Positions 34,250 to 42,986 of a stretch of 64,000 nt of DNA are shown piece after piece. The DNA lies in NCBI RefSeq assembly GCF_031178445.1, contig NZ_JAPSIY010000002.1, positions 62,001 through 126,000 of the forward strand, given 5' to 3'. Below the pieces are notes generated by a model that did not search any database, was not told the origin of the DNA, and saw nothing but the letters and a program-made list of their open reading frames with translations. Position 1 is the first letter of the stretch. Each line of letters opens with the position of its first letter. A program made the position numbers and the translations under genes. Origin of the DNA: Microbacterium sp. Lineage in GTDB: Bacteria > Actinomycetota > Actinomycetes > Actinomycetales > Microbacteriaceae.

Positions 34250-34334
34250 GGAGGGTTGTCCGAGCGGCCGATGGAGCTGGTCTTGAAAACCAGTGGGCAG
34301 AGATGTCTCGTGGGTTCGAATCCCACACCCTCCG
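34250..34334 (+). tRNA. tRNA-Ser (anticodon TGA)
   Basis: The acceptor stem GGAGGGT pairs with ACCCTCC. The anticodon arm is CTGGT-CTTGAAA-ACCAG, with anticodon TGA. A long class II variable arm is present, and the T arm is GTGGG-TTCGAAT-CCCAC. The CCA end is not encoded. An LCP-family gene begins 22 bases downstream with no terminator between. Confidence 0.95.
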
Positions 34335-34356
34335 CAGAATCTCCGAAAGGTACCGA

Positions 34357-35613
34357 GTGAGCGAGTCGAGAAGGCATCCCGTCGCGCGTCACGGTCAGCT
34401 GCATTCGCCGACCGCTGTCGGCCAGCTGATGAAGCTCATCGGGGTAGCGCTCGCCGTGGTCCTCGTGAGCGGACTGGGCGTGGTCAGCTACGTCCTGTCG
34501 AGCTGGACGACCACCGTCAGCGCGAACGCCGTCGAGCTCGAGGGCCAGAAGGAGCTCCCGCCCGACATCGCGGCGTACAAGGGCGGCTTCGACATCCTGC
34601 TGACCGGTGTGGACACCTGCGAGGAGAAGTACGCCCACCTCTTCGGTGAGCGGTGCACCGGGTCCGATGCCGGCGGCACGCTGAACGACGTCAACCTGCT
34701 CGTGCACGTGTCGTCCGAGCCGCGCCGCGTCACAGCGGTGAGCTTTCCCCGCGACCTGATGCTTCCCATCCCGGAGTGCACCGACCAGGACGGCAACACC
34801 AGCTCCGCGATGAGCAAGCAGCCACTGAACATCGCGTACGGCCACGGTGGTGAGGGCGGAGGCCTGAACTGCGTGGCGAAGACCATCTCCGAGCTGACCG
34901 GCGAGGACATCGAGTTCGCGGCGAAAGTGACCTTCGGCGGTGTCATCGAGATCACCGATGCGATCGGAGGTGTAGACGTGTGCCTGGCGAACCCCATCAA
35001 GGACCGCTACACCGGACTCGACATGGCCGCGGGCGACCACACGATCCAGGGGATGCAGGCGCTGCAGTTCCTGCGCACCCGCCACGGCGTAGGCGACGGC
35101 AGTGACCTCGGCCGGATCGGCAACCAGCAGCAGTACATGTCGAGCCTGTCGCGCAAGCTGATCAGTGGTGAGGTGCTCGGAAACGTGCCGACGATGCTGA
35201 AGCTCGCAGACACCGGTCTGAACAACCTCGAGGCGTCCACCTCGCTGGCCGATCCGATGAAGATCGTGCAGATCGCGCTCGCAGTGAAGGACGTCGCGTT
35301 CGACGACATCGTGTTCGTGCAGTACCCGACCGTCGAGGACCCGTACGACCGGAACAAGGTCGTGCCCGACGAGTCGGCGGCGGCCGCACTCTGGGATGCG
35401 ATCGCCGCGAACAAGCAGCTGCAGATCACCCACGAGAACACCAACAACGACGGTGTCGTCGTGAAGGACCCGGCTCCGACGACCGGCGAGACGGCGACGC
35501 CGGAGCCCACTGAGAGCAGCACCCCGTCGCCCGATGTGGTCGAGCTGCCTTCGTCGATCAAGGGCACGTCAGCCGCCGTGCAGACCTGCTCGAACGGCAA
35601 CGTGCGCCGCTGA
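34357..35613 (+). CDS. LytR-CpsA-Psr (LCP) family cell-wall glycopolymer ligase
   Basis: This 418-residue membrane-anchored protein has one N-terminal span (LIGVALAVVLVSGLGVVSYV, about 27-46). The extracellular LCP domain contains FDILLTGVDT, VSFPRDLMLPIP, ITDAIGGVDVCL, and LQFLRTRHGVGDGSDLGRI with the conserved Arg/Asp residues that bind polyprenyl phosphate. The C-terminus is a Thr/Pro/Glu-rich tail. LCP enzymes attach teichoic acids or other polymers to peptidoglycan. The GTG at 34357 with GAAAGG upstream is chosen. The frame upstream of it runs through the tRNA. Confidence 0.9.
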   Translation: MSESRRHPVARHGQLHSPTAVGQLMKLIGVALAVVLVSGLGVVSYVLSSWTTTVSANAVELEGQKELPPDIAAYKGGFDILLTGVDTCEEKYAHLFGERCTGSDAGGTLNDVNLLVHVSSEPRRVTAVSFPRDLMLPIPECTDQDGNTSSAMSKQPLNIAYGHGGEGGGLNCVAKTISELTGEDIEFAAKVTFGGVIEITDAIGGVDVCLANPIKDRYTGLDMAAGDHTIQGMQALQFLRTRHGVGDGSDLGRIGNQQQYMSSLSRKLISGEVLGNVPTMLKLADTGLNNLEASTSLADPMKIVQIALAVKDVAFDDIVFVQYPTVEDPYDRNKVVPDESAAAALWDAIAANKQLQITHENTNNDGVVVKDPAPTTGETATPEPTESSTPSPDVVELPSSIKGTSAAVQTCSNGNVRR

Positions 35614-35684
35614 CCGGCCCGGTTCGCCTGACCCTGCCCGACCGGTTATGATTGCATGACGTGCTCGATTCCGGTCGGGCACAT

Positions 35685-35776
35685 GGAGACGTCGCATAGT
35701 CAGGCCTAGTGCACCACCCTGCTAAGGTGGAGTCCTCGCAAGGGGACCGAGGGTTCAAATCCCTCCGTCTCCGCCA
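35685..35776 (+). tRNA. tRNA-Ser (anticodon GCT)
   Basis: The acceptor GGAGACG pairs with CGTCTCC. The anticodon arm is CCACC-CTGCTAA-GGTGG, with anticodon GCT. A long variable arm and the T arm GAGGG-TTCAAAT-CCCTC follow. The CCA end is encoded at 35774-35776. Two imperfect copies of the T arm and 3' acceptor lie 187 and 375 bases downstream. Confidence 0.96.
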
Positions 35777-35819
35777 AAAGGTTCAGCCCCGGGACGAAGT
35801 CTCGGGGCTGAACCTTTTT
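35777..35819 (+). terminator. Terminator of tRNA-Ser(GCT)
   Basis: AGGTTCAGCCCCG (35779-35791) pairs with CGGGGCTGAACCT (35803-35815), with an inner GAC-GAA-GTC helix, and a T-run follows. It starts directly after the tRNA CCA end. Confidence 0.85.
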
Positions 35820-35825
35820 CCGAGG

Positions 35826-36150
35826 CGGGTGGCACTTTGCCAGCCGGGGCCCCACGCGGCCGGAGGCTCCGCACGCCGCCCGTCGTCGTCGACGTGAGCC
35901 GGTCTCCTGACGTGGCGGCGTGTGGAGTGGCCGCGAGGGACTCAAATCCCTCCGTCTCCGCCAAAAATCCGGTGCCCGGGACGAAGTCTCGGGAGCCGGA
36001 TTTCTCGCTGTGACGGGTGGCACTTTGCCAGCCGGGGCCCCACGCGGCCGGAGGCTCCGCACGCCGCCCGTCGTCGTCGACGTGAGCCGATCTCCTGACG
36101 TGGCGGCGTGTGGAGTGGCCGCGAGGGACTCAAATCCCTCCGTCTCCGCC
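35826..36150. repeat. Tandem 188-bp units carrying tRNA-Ser 3' end copies
   Basis: Bases 35826-35962 and 36014-36150 are 137-base copies with one mismatch, offset by exactly 188. Each copy ends in CTCAAATCCCTCCGTCTCC, a copy of the tRNA-Ser(GCT) T arm and acceptor with one extra base in the T loop. Between the copies, a hairpin at 35965-36003 replaces the tRNA terminator: it keeps the core CCCGGGACGAAGTCTCGGG but has different, still complementary, outer arms. No integrase or coding frame with homology is present. The 404-base gap from 35777 to 36180 contains nothing else that I can identify. Confidence 0.85.
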
Positions 36151-36180
36151 CCGCCCAGACGTGGCGCCGCGCCGAACGAC

Positions 36181-37095
36181 TCAGAGCACCTTCATGAGCC
36201 AGTCCTGCGCGCGCTGCCGGAAATCTCGGGAGATGGCGGCATCCGGTGCCCAGCCCTCGAAGCCGTGCGGTGCGTTCGGGGTCACGTCGAGCGTCGTGTC
36301 GACACCGGCCGCGACGAGGCGGCGGGCGTAGTCGACGTCCTCGTCGAGGAAGAGGTCCAGATCGCCGACTCCGATCCACGCGGGCGGGAGGCCGCTCAGG
36401 TCGGCGCGCCGAGCGGGCGCCGCATACTCGTGGACGTCATCCCCACCCGCTGCGGATCCGAGGTAGGCCGCCCAGCCGGCTCGATTGCTGCGGTTGTTCC
36501 AGACCCAGTGATCGACCTGGTCGAGTTCCCGCCGATCGGCGGTGCGGTCGTCGAGCATGGGGGCCACGAGCAGCTGCGCCGCGGGCTGGGCGCCTCCGCG
36601 GTCGTGCAGTCGCAGCGCCAGGGATGCCGCCAGGCCGCCGCCCGCGCTTCCGCCGCCGATCGCCACGCGGTCAGGGTCGAAGTCCAGCGTCTCCGCGTGC
36701 GAGCGCATCCATTCCCAGGTCGCGAGCAGATCGTCGTGTGCTGCCGGGTACGGATGCTCCGGGGCGAGCCGGTACTCGGCGGCGACGACGGTGATGCCGA
36801 GGCGCTTCGCGACCTCCCCGCAGAACCTGTCGTCCATGACCGCCGCACCGAGGACGAGCCCGCCACCGTGGATCCACAGCAGGGCGGCCCTCGAACGCGG
36901 GGTATCCGGGCGGTGCACGCGCGCTCGCACCGAACCGTCCCGCACGCGGTCGAGGGTGACGCCCGGTGTCGCGACGGGCGGGAGGAACCGGGCGCCGAAG
37001 CGGACGAGAGCGCGCGCCCAGCGCCTGTCGACGGGAAGGTCGAGGTGTCTGCGACGTGCCGCGCGTACTTCGGGGTCGACTCGTGCGGCATCCAT
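36181..37095 (-). CDS. Alpha/beta hydrolase, HSL (hormone-sensitive lipase-like) esterase family
   Basis: This 304-residue esterase has the oxyanion HGGG in LLWIHGGGLVLG, the nucleophile elbow IGGGSAGGGLA, a late acidic residue region DLDLFLDED, and a histidine in NAPHGFEGW. These are the hallmarks of the HSL family. It probably removes acyl groups from a small lipophilic ester. It is the last gene of an MFS-GH3-SDR-esterase operon, and its start overlaps the SDR stop by 1 base (TGATG). Confidence 0.88.
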   Translation of the reverse strand: MDAARVDPEVRAARRRHLDLPVDRRWARALVRFGARFLPPVATPGVTLDRVRDGSVRARVHRPDTPRSRAALLWIHGGGLVLGAAVMDDRFCGEVAKRLGITVVAAEYRLAPEHPYPAAHDDLLATWEWMRSHAETLDFDPDRVAIGGGSAGGGLAASLALRLHDRGGAQPAAQLLVAPMLDDRTADRRELDQVDHWVWNNRSNRAGWAAYLGSAAGGDDVHEYAAPARRADLSGLPPAWIGVGDLDLFLDEDVDYARRLVAAGVDTTLDVTPNAPHGFEGWAPDAAISRDFRQRAQDWLMKVL

Positions 37096-37940
37096 CAGCC
37101 GGCCGCCCCGTCGCGCCGCGCTCGTCCGACGAATCCGTCCATGGTGCGATTGATGCCGAAGAAGTCCATCGTCCGGTCGAAGGCACGCACCGGCAGAAGC
37201 CGCAGCGCCGGTACGAAACGGGCCAGCGGCGGAGCGATGTACTGCTCACGTCCGGCTTCGATGCCGTCGATCACCGCGCGAGCGACGTCTGCTTCCTTCA
37301 GGATGGGCAGCAGGCGCGGGAAGCGCGTCTTGACCCCGTCGAACATGCCGGTGTCGATGTAGTACGGGCAGACCAGCATCGTGCTCACCGTACGATTCTG
37401 CGTCGCGCGAAGCTCCGCCCGCAGGGACTCGGTGAACCCGACGGCGGCGAACTTGCTCGCCGAGTAGTCGGTCTGCCTGGCCACTCCCACCAGGCCGGCG
37501 GCGCTGGCGATGTTCACGATCGTGCCGCGATCGCGTTCGATCATGCCGGGAAGCACCGCCCTCGTCGTCCAGTACAGGGCGAGGACGTTGACGTCGAAGG
37601 TGCGACGGATGCCCGCACTCGACGCATCGAGCAGCATCGACCCTGAGACGATGCCGGCGTTGTTGATCAGCACGTCGACGGCTCCTGCGCTGCGCGCGGC
37701 GGCATCGACGGCCGCCTCGTCCGACACGTCGACGGCCTGGGCGGACGCTGAGCCGCCGCGGCTCTCGATCTGCTCGCATGTTCGCGCGGCGGCGTCGGCA
37801 TCGAGATCCCAGATGATCACGGCGGCGCCGCGGCGCGCCGCCTCGAGCGCCATGCGACGCCCGATGCCACTGCCGCCACCGGTGACGAGCACACGCCGTC
37901 CTGCGAGGAGGAGAGCGCGCCGGCGGCGCTGGATTCTCAC
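37095..37940 (-). CDS. Short-chain dehydrogenase/reductase
   Basis: This 281-residue SDR has the nucleotide-binding loop VLVTGGGSGIGRRMA, NNAGIVSGSML, and the catalytic set with Ser in IVNIASAAG and the YSASK tyrosine-lysine. The C-terminal extension (VRAFDRTMDFFGINRTMDGF) resembles SDRs that act on larger hydrophobic substrates. The GTG start overlaps the GH3 stop by 4 bases, so it is coupled to the glucosidase. Confidence 0.88.
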   Translation of the reverse strand: MRIQRRRRALLLAGRRVLVTGGGSGIGRRMALEAARRGAAVIIWDLDADAAARTCEQIESRGGSASAQAVDVSDEAAVDAAARSAGAVDVLINNAGIVSGSMLLDASSAGIRRTFDVNVLALYWTTRAVLPGMIERDRGTIVNIASAAGLVGVARQTDYSASKFAAVGFTESLRAELRATQNRTVSTMLVCPYYIDTGMFDGVKTRFPRLLPILKEADVARAVIDGIEAGREQYIAPPLARFVPALRLLPVRAFDRTMDFFGINRTMDGFVGRARRDGAAG

Positions 37941-40204
37941 CGCGTCTCCCCGGCACCGGCGGCACGCGCCTGGTTCGCGGCGGCGAGGAGGCCGTCGACC
38001 ATCTCTGAGGTGATCGGCAGCCCGCCGTACCCCGGCAACCGTCCGACGGGGAAGGATGCCATGAGCCGCATCATGACGTCGTCGTCGAGGACGGCCGCCA
38101 CCCCCGGCATCTGGGTGGACATCGAGAAGACGGTCTGCCGGATCAGTTCCGCGGCGAGCGGATCGGCGAGCACCTCCTCGAGCGACGAGGAGCGCGTGAG
38201 CGGCGCTGTCGAGGAGTCAGGCGCGACCTGCACCACTGCGGTGCCGCGGATGTCGCGGCTGGACGCGCCGATGCCGAACACGCGCGACCCGCCCTCCACG
38301 CGCCAGCAGTCGCTCTCCACATCCCAGTGCGCGAGGTCCTCGCGGCTGACGGTCAGCTCGACTTCGACCGTCTCGCCCGGCTCGATCATCACGGAGCGGA
38401 ACGCCTTCAGCTCCCGCGGTGCTCGGGTCAGACGCGACTCCGGCGCCGATACGTACACCTGCACCACTTCGCGCCCGGCTCGCTGTCCGGTGTTGGTGAC
38501 GGGCACGCGGATCAGCACGTCGTCGTCGCGCATGACTGCCTGCGTGTCGCCGTAGCTGAACGTGGTGTACGAGAGCCCGTGTCCGAAGGGGAACGCGACG
38601 TCGAGGTTCTTCGCGTCATACCAGCGGTAGCCCACCAGCACTCCTTCGCCGTACGTCACGTGGCCCTGCTCCCCGGGGAAGTTGCCGAACGACGCGGTGT
38701 CCTCCAGCCGCAATGGCACCGTTTCGGTCAGCCGGCCGGACGGGTTGACTTCGCCGAACAGCACGTCGGCGGTGCCGCCAGCGCCCGCCTGTCCGAGCAG
38801 CGACCCGTCGAGGATCGCCGGAACCCGATCGGCGAACGGCAGTGCGACCACTCCGCCGTGTGACAGCACGACGACCGTGCGCGGGTTCGCGGCGAGCACC
38901 GCTTCGAGCAGACCGAGCTGCTCGACGGGCAGTTCGATGTGTTCCCGGTCGAATCCCTCGGATTCGGCTTCGGCAGGCAGCCCCAGGAACACGATCGCGG
39001 TGTCGGCCGCGGACGCGGCCTGGACAGCCTCGTCACGCAGAGCGGTGGCGTCGGACGCCGGGTCGAGGCTGAAGCCGGCGGCGTAGGTCACGGGAGCCTC
39101 GGAGAGGGCGCGGATCTCGTCCAATGCGTTGTCGAGCCGGGTCGGGTTGATGAGAGAGGAGCCCGCACCCTGGTAGCGCGGCTGCGTCGCGAATGCGCCG
39201 ATCACGGCGAGGCGCGCCGCAGATGTCAGCGGCAACGTCTCGTCGTCGTTCTTGAGCAGGACTACTGAGCGCGAGGCCGCTTCCCTGGCCAGGCGGTGAT
39301 GCGCGTCGACATCGAGAGCGGTCGACGGCGCCGGTCGCTCGCCCGCTCGTCGCACGAGTTCGAGGGCCCGCTCGACGGTGGCGTCGAGGATGCGCACATC
39401 GAGGTCCCCGGACTCGACCGCGGCGGCGATCTGCTGGTCGGTGCGACCGTCACCACCCGGCATCTCCAGATCCAGACCTGCGTGCAGAGCGCTGACCCGG
39501 TCGTCGACTGCACCCCAGTCGGATACGACCAGCCCGTCGAAGCCCCACTCGCGTCGGAGGACGTCTGTCAGCAGCCACCGGTTCTGCGAGGAGTACACGC
39601 CGTTGATGCGGTTGTAAGAGCACATGACCGTCCACGGGCGCGCCTGCCGAACGACGTGTTCGAAGCCGCGCAGGTAGATCTCGCGCAGCGGACGAGGGGC
39701 GATGTCCGCCGAGATCCGCATGCGGTCGGTCTCCTGGTTGTTGGCGGCGAAGTGCTTGAGGGAAGCTCCGACGCCGGCCGACTGGATCCCCTTCACCATC
39801 GCCGCGCCGAGGGCACCGGAGAGCAGAGGGTCCTCCGAGAAGTACTCGAAGTTGCGGCCGCACAGGGGCGAGCGCTTGATGTTGATCCCCGGTCCGAGCA
39901 CCACCGCGACGTCTTCGAGAGCCGCCTCGAGGCCGATCGCCGCCCCGACGCGCTCGACGAGGTCCACGTCGAAGCTGGCGCCGAGACCGACGGCGGGCGG
40001 GAAGCAGGTCGCCGGAACGCTCTCGCCGAGGCCGCTCTGCTCTGCGCCGGGCACCTGTTTGCGAAGACCGTGCGGCCCGTCGGTCATCATCACCGATCGC
40101 ACGCCGAGTCGCGCGATCGGCTTCGTGCGCCACGCGTCGGCGCCGCTGGCGAGCGAGGCCTTCTCGGAGAGGGTGAGGTCGTCGGCTGAGATCGGCGATG
40201 CCAT
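37937..40204 (-). CDS. GH3 family beta-glycosidase
   Basis: This 755-residue protein has no signal peptide, so it is intracellular. It carries the GH3 barrel with LGPGINIKRSPLCGRNFEYF, KHFAANNQE, and the nucleophile Asp in GLVVSDWGAVDD. A second alpha/beta domain (RSVVLLKNDDETLPL) and a fibronectin III-like domain (VTNTGQRAGREVVQVYVS) follow. A 100-residue C-terminal extension lies beyond that. It should cleave beta-glucosides or similar glycosides brought in by the MFS transporter upstream. Confidence 0.92.
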   Translation of the reverse strand: MASPISADDLTLSEKASLASGADAWRTKPIARLGVRSVMMTDGPHGLRKQVPGAEQSGLGESVPATCFPPAVGLGASFDVDLVERVGAAIGLEAALEDVAVVLGPGINIKRSPLCGRNFEYFSEDPLLSGALGAAMVKGIQSAGVGASLKHFAANNQETDRMRISADIAPRPLREIYLRGFEHVVRQARPWTVMCSYNRINGVYSSQNRWLLTDVLRREWGFDGLVVSDWGAVDDRVSALHAGLDLEMPGGDGRTDQQIAAAVESGDLDVRILDATVERALELVRRAGERPAPSTALDVDAHHRLAREAASRSVVLLKNDDETLPLTSAARLAVIGAFATQPRYQGAGSSLINPTRLDNALDEIRALSEAPVTYAAGFSLDPASDATALRDEAVQAASAADTAIVFLGLPAEAESEGFDREHIELPVEQLGLLEAVLAANPRTVVVLSHGGVVALPFADRVPAILDGSLLGQAGAGGTADVLFGEVNPSGRLTETVPLRLEDTASFGNFPGEQGHVTYGEGVLVGYRWYDAKNLDVAFPFGHGLSYTTFSYGDTQAVMRDDDVLIRVPVTNTGQRAGREVVQVYVSAPESRLTRAPRELKAFRSVMIEPGETVEVELTVSREDLAHWDVESDCWRVEGGSRVFGIGASSRDIRGTAVVQVAPDSSTAPLTRSSSLEEVLADPLAAELIRQTVFSMSTQMPGVAAVLDDDVMMRLMASFPVGRLPGYGGLPITSEMVDGLLAAANQARAAGAGETR

Positions 40205-40262
40205 ATGAGTCCTTCGGTCGGGCCCGGTTCGGATCGACCCGGGGCGGTGATGCTTGAAGCGG

Positions 40263-41543
40263 TCAGCGCACGGAGCGGATGGGGATGACGGCGAGAGCGC
40301 CGAAGACCGATAGCACGATTGCGATCGGAAAGAGCCAGGCGTATCCGGCTGTCAGCACGATCGCGCCGGCGAGTGCGGGTGCGAGGCTCTGCGGCAGGGT
40401 GATGGCGATGTTCACGATGCCCAGATCCTTGCCGAACGAGCTGGCGCTCGGAAGCACCTCGCTCATCAGCACGGCGTCGATCGACTGGAAGACGCCGTAT
40501 CCGAGCCCGCCCAGCGCGAACGTGAGGATCATCCCCTCGACGGTGGGGGAGAACAGCGGGATGCTCACGGCGGCCGCGAAGACGAGTCCAGAGGTCACGA
40601 TGAACACCTTGCGTCGTCGGAGTCGATCGGAGAGCGGGCCGCTGAAGGTGGTCGCGACGACGGCTCCTGGTGCACTGGCCAGCGCCAGCAGGGGGACGGT
40701 CGCGGTGGCCGCCGCCGTGCCCAGCCCGATGTGATCGGCGAGCACGTACAGCAGGTAGCCGCCGGCGACGACGTAGTACGCCAGGTTGAGCAGGAGGCGT
40801 CCCGTGAACGCCCAGAAGAAGTCGGGATGCCGCCGCGGGTCGACCCAGAAGGTGGAGACGAACACCGCGAACGAGAACGGCTCGCGCTTCATCTGGACGC
40901 TGGGGCGATCGCGGTTGAAGAGCGCAAGGAGAAGGAACATCGTGAATCCGAGCAGCGCCAGCACCAGGTAGGCGACCGGGATGCTGCCGCTCATCGAGGC
41001 GCCGAAGAACTGCCCGCCCAGCAGTCCGATCAGCGTGCCGAGACCGCTCACTGCCGAGAAGCTTCCGCGCGCCAGCCGAGGGATGCGGTCGGGCATGATC
41101 GCGCCGAGTGATGCCTGAGCGAAGTTGTACGCGACGGAGACCGCGATCCAGCCGATGGCAACCCCGGCGACCGTGCTCTGAAAACCCAGGACGACCAGCA
41201 GCGCGCCTCCGAGCGCGGAGCCGACGAGCATCCAGGGTGCCCTTCGCCCGAGTCGCGAGCGTGTGCGGTCGGACACCAGCCCTGCGATCGGCTGCGCGAT
41301 CATGGAGAAGATCGCACCGAGCGTGGTGACCAGTGCGAGGTTGCCCACCTTGTTGACCGGATCTATGTGCTCGACCTGCAGCGCCAGGAGGATACCGGGG
41401 ACTGCGCCCCACACGGCGAAGATCGCCATGTACGCAGGCGCGAGCCACAGCAGCAGCCGGCGAAGGGGGCCCCGCACCGATACGGGTCCGTCGTATTCCC
41501 CGTCCAGCAGGCGCTCGACCGGTGGTGATGTCGTCGTCGACAC
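40263..41543 (-). CDS. MFS sugar/glycoside transporter (GPH type)
   Basis: This 426-residue transporter has twelve predicted spans and the GPH/MFS signatures QPIAGLVSDRTRSRLGRRAP and GPLSDRLRRRKVF. It should import the glycoside for the GH3 enzyme encoded 58 bases downstream. The GTG at 41543 with GAGG seven bases before it is chosen. A longer upstream frame covers the operator and overlaps the divergent tetR start region. Confidence 0.88.
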   Translation of the reverse strand: MSTTTSPPVERLLDGEYDGPVSVRGPLRRLLLWLAPAYMAIFAVWGAVPGILLALQVEHIDPVNKVGNLALVTTLGAIFSMIAQPIAGLVSDRTRSRLGRRAPWMLVGSALGGALLVVLGFQSTVAGVAIGWIAVSVAYNFAQASLGAIMPDRIPRLARGSFSAVSGLGTLIGLLGGQFFGASMSGSIPVAYLVLALLGFTMFLLLALFNRDRPSVQMKREPFSFAVFVSTFWVDPRRHPDFFWAFTGRLLLNLAYYVVAGGYLLYVLADHIGLGTAAATATVPLLALASAPGAVVATTFSGPLSDRLRRRKVFIVTSGLVFAAAVSIPLFSPTVEGMILTFALGGLGYGVFQSIDAVLMSEVLPSASSFGKDLGIVNIAITLPQSLAPALAGAIVLTAGYAWLFPIAIVLSVFGALAVIPIRSVR

Positions 41544-41586
41544 TCGATGTCCTCTTCTCGCAGCATCCGCCAGGAGCGCGAATGCA

Positions 41587-41609
41587 AAAACAGTCTGGCA
41601 GTCTGTTTT
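41587..41609. promoter_or_regulatory. Candidate TetR operator
   Basis: AAAACAG and CTGTTTT are inverted around 9 bases, and the inside holds the direct repeat CAGTCTG-GCAGTCTG. It lies in the 97-base gap between the divergent MFS and TetR genes, where an autoregulating repressor would bind. Confidence 0.6.
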
Positions 41610-41640
41610 CATTTCCGCAATCCTCGGGTTTACTCGAAGC

Positions 41641-42243
41641 ATGGGAAAGCGCGGTTCGTATGCGAAGAGCGAGGCGAGAAGGGACAGCATCCTTCGCACG
41701 GCACTCGAGGTGATCGACACCGAGGGCTACGCCGCGGCATCCGTCACCCGCATCGCCGAGGCGGCAGGCCTCAGCAAGACCGGCGTGCTGCACCATTTCG
41801 AGACCAAGGAGAAGCTGCTCACCGAGGTGCTGCGCCTGCGCGACGAGCTCGACGAGTCGGGGTTCGCCGACCCAACGGCGTCGCTGGGCGATCTCGAGGC
41901 GGCCTACCTGAAGGTCGTCGAACGCAACGCCCGCATCCCGGGGATGGTCGAGCTGTTCACCCGCCTGTCGGTCGAGGCGACCGACCCCGATCATCCCGCA
42001 CACGACTTCTTCCTGCGCCGAGAGGCGGACATCGGGCGGCGGATCGCCGAGACCGTCGAGCGCCACCTCGATGAAAGACACCGCGGCGCCGTCGAGCCGG
42101 ACGCCGTCGCCCTGCTGCTGCTCGCGGCGACCGACGGGCTGCAGATGCGCTGGCTGCTCGACCCCGAGATCGACATGACCGCGGCACTGGCGACCCTGTT
42201 CCGCATCTTCGACGCGGTGCTCGACGGGCCTCCCCAGGACTGA
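41641..42243 (+). CDS. TetR-family transcriptional regulator
   Basis: This 200-residue regulator has an N-terminal HTH (ILRTALEVIDTEGYAAASVT, then IAEAAGLSKTGVLHHFETK), followed by a C-terminal ligand domain. It is divergent from the MFS-GH3-SDR-esterase operon and probably represses it. TTTACT (41629-41634) lies 6 bases before the ATG, which suggests a leaderless message. Confidence 0.9.
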   Translation: MGKRGSYAKSEARRDSILRTALEVIDTEGYAAASVTRIAEAAGLSKTGVLHHFETKEKLLTEVLRLRDELDESGFADPTASLGDLEAAYLKVVERNARIPGMVELFTRLSVEATDPDHPAHDFFLRREADIGRRIAETVERHLDERHRGAVEPDAVALLLLAATDGLQMRWLLDPEIDMTAALATLFRIFDAVLDGPPQD

Positions 42244-42261
42244 TCAGGAGACGGTCGCGGG

Positions 42262-42684
42262 TCAGCCCGGCCGGCCGCGGAAGTAGCTGATGAACTCGAG
42301 CAGACTTCCGTCCGGATCCCGGAAGTACACACTGACGCCTTCGCCCCTTGCGCCCGGTCGAGCGATGGGGCCGGTCTCGATCGTCACCTCACAGGCGTTC
42401 AGATGAGCGATCGCCGACTCGATGGGACCGTCCCACTCGAAGCAGACGTCGCTGTTGCCTGGCCGCACCGGGAGCCTCGCGACGTTCGAGGACAGGTCGA
42501 CGCCAGGACCGTGCACGTTCAACTGCGAGACGCCAATCCGTAGTGACACGCGCTCGCCCGCCAGCGGAATCACTTCGGCGTGCAGGACCCGACGGTAGAA
42601 CTCCGTGGTCTCCGCCCAGTCGCTCGCCCCGATCACGACGTGATCCACGCCGCGGATCGCAGAACCGCTACGAGACGTTCTCAT
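42262..42684 (-). CDS. VOC-family (glyoxalase-like) protein
   Basis: This 140-residue protein has the vicinal oxygen chelate fold: VDHVVIGASDWAETTEFYRR at the N-terminus, LNVHGPG, and VYFRDPDGSLLEFISYF at the C-terminus. Metal ligands would be the first His, the second-half His/Gln and the last Glu. Such proteins range from lyases and dioxygenases to resistance proteins. No substrate can be assigned. Confidence 0.85.
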   Translation of the reverse strand: MRTSRSGSAIRGVDHVVIGASDWAETTEFYRRVLHAEVIPLAGERVSLRIGVSQLNVHGPGVDLSSNVARLPVRPGNSDVCFEWDGPIESAIAHLNACEVTIETGPIARPGARGEGVSVYFRDPDGSLLEFISYFRGRPG

Positions 42685-42707
42685 GAGGTCACTGGGGAAT
42701 CCGGTGA

Positions 42708-42890
42708 CTAGTCGCCATCGGCCGCTGCGTCGAAGTCGCCCGCCTCGGCAGCGGAGGGGTGCCGAACCTCGACGATCACGGCCGCAGCAGCGGGAGCATC
42801 TCCCGCACGCAGGTTCGCCGCCTCCAGTGCCCGCTCGATGGCAAGGTCGACACCGGACCCTGGTTCGATCACCTGGTCATCCGTCGACAT
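42708..42890 (-). CDS. Small acidic protein, unknown function
   Basis: This 60-residue protein begins MSTDDQVIEPGSGVDLAIER and is rich in Ala, Glu and Asp. The strong ribosome-binding site AGGAGGAATC directly before the ATG argues that it is a real gene. I do not recognise the family. It lies between the VOC and alpha/beta hydrolase genes. Confidence 0.6.
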   Translation of the reverse strand: MSTDDQVIEPGSGVDLAIERALEAANLRAGDAPAAAAVIVEVRHPSAAEAGDFDAAADGD

Positions 42891-42986
42891 GATTCCTCCT
42901 CGGAACCCACCGTAGCCCCGACAGACCCTTCGCTCGCAAGGGGTCACGGGCGAGGACCGTTCCGCGTGTGGGACGCTTGCCCGTGA

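Noticed and set aside
35826..36150. A CRISPR array or phage attachment pair
   Set aside because: Only two 137-base units, no short repeat/spacer pattern and no cas genes. No integrase or second flanking att copy of an element is present either.
35706..36379. Minus-strand frames translating to AETEGFEPSV-like peptides over tRNA-Ser and the tandem repeats
   Set aside because: They are the antisense of the tRNA-Ser(GCT) gene and its 3' copies, a common false gene call, with no ribosome-binding site or homology.
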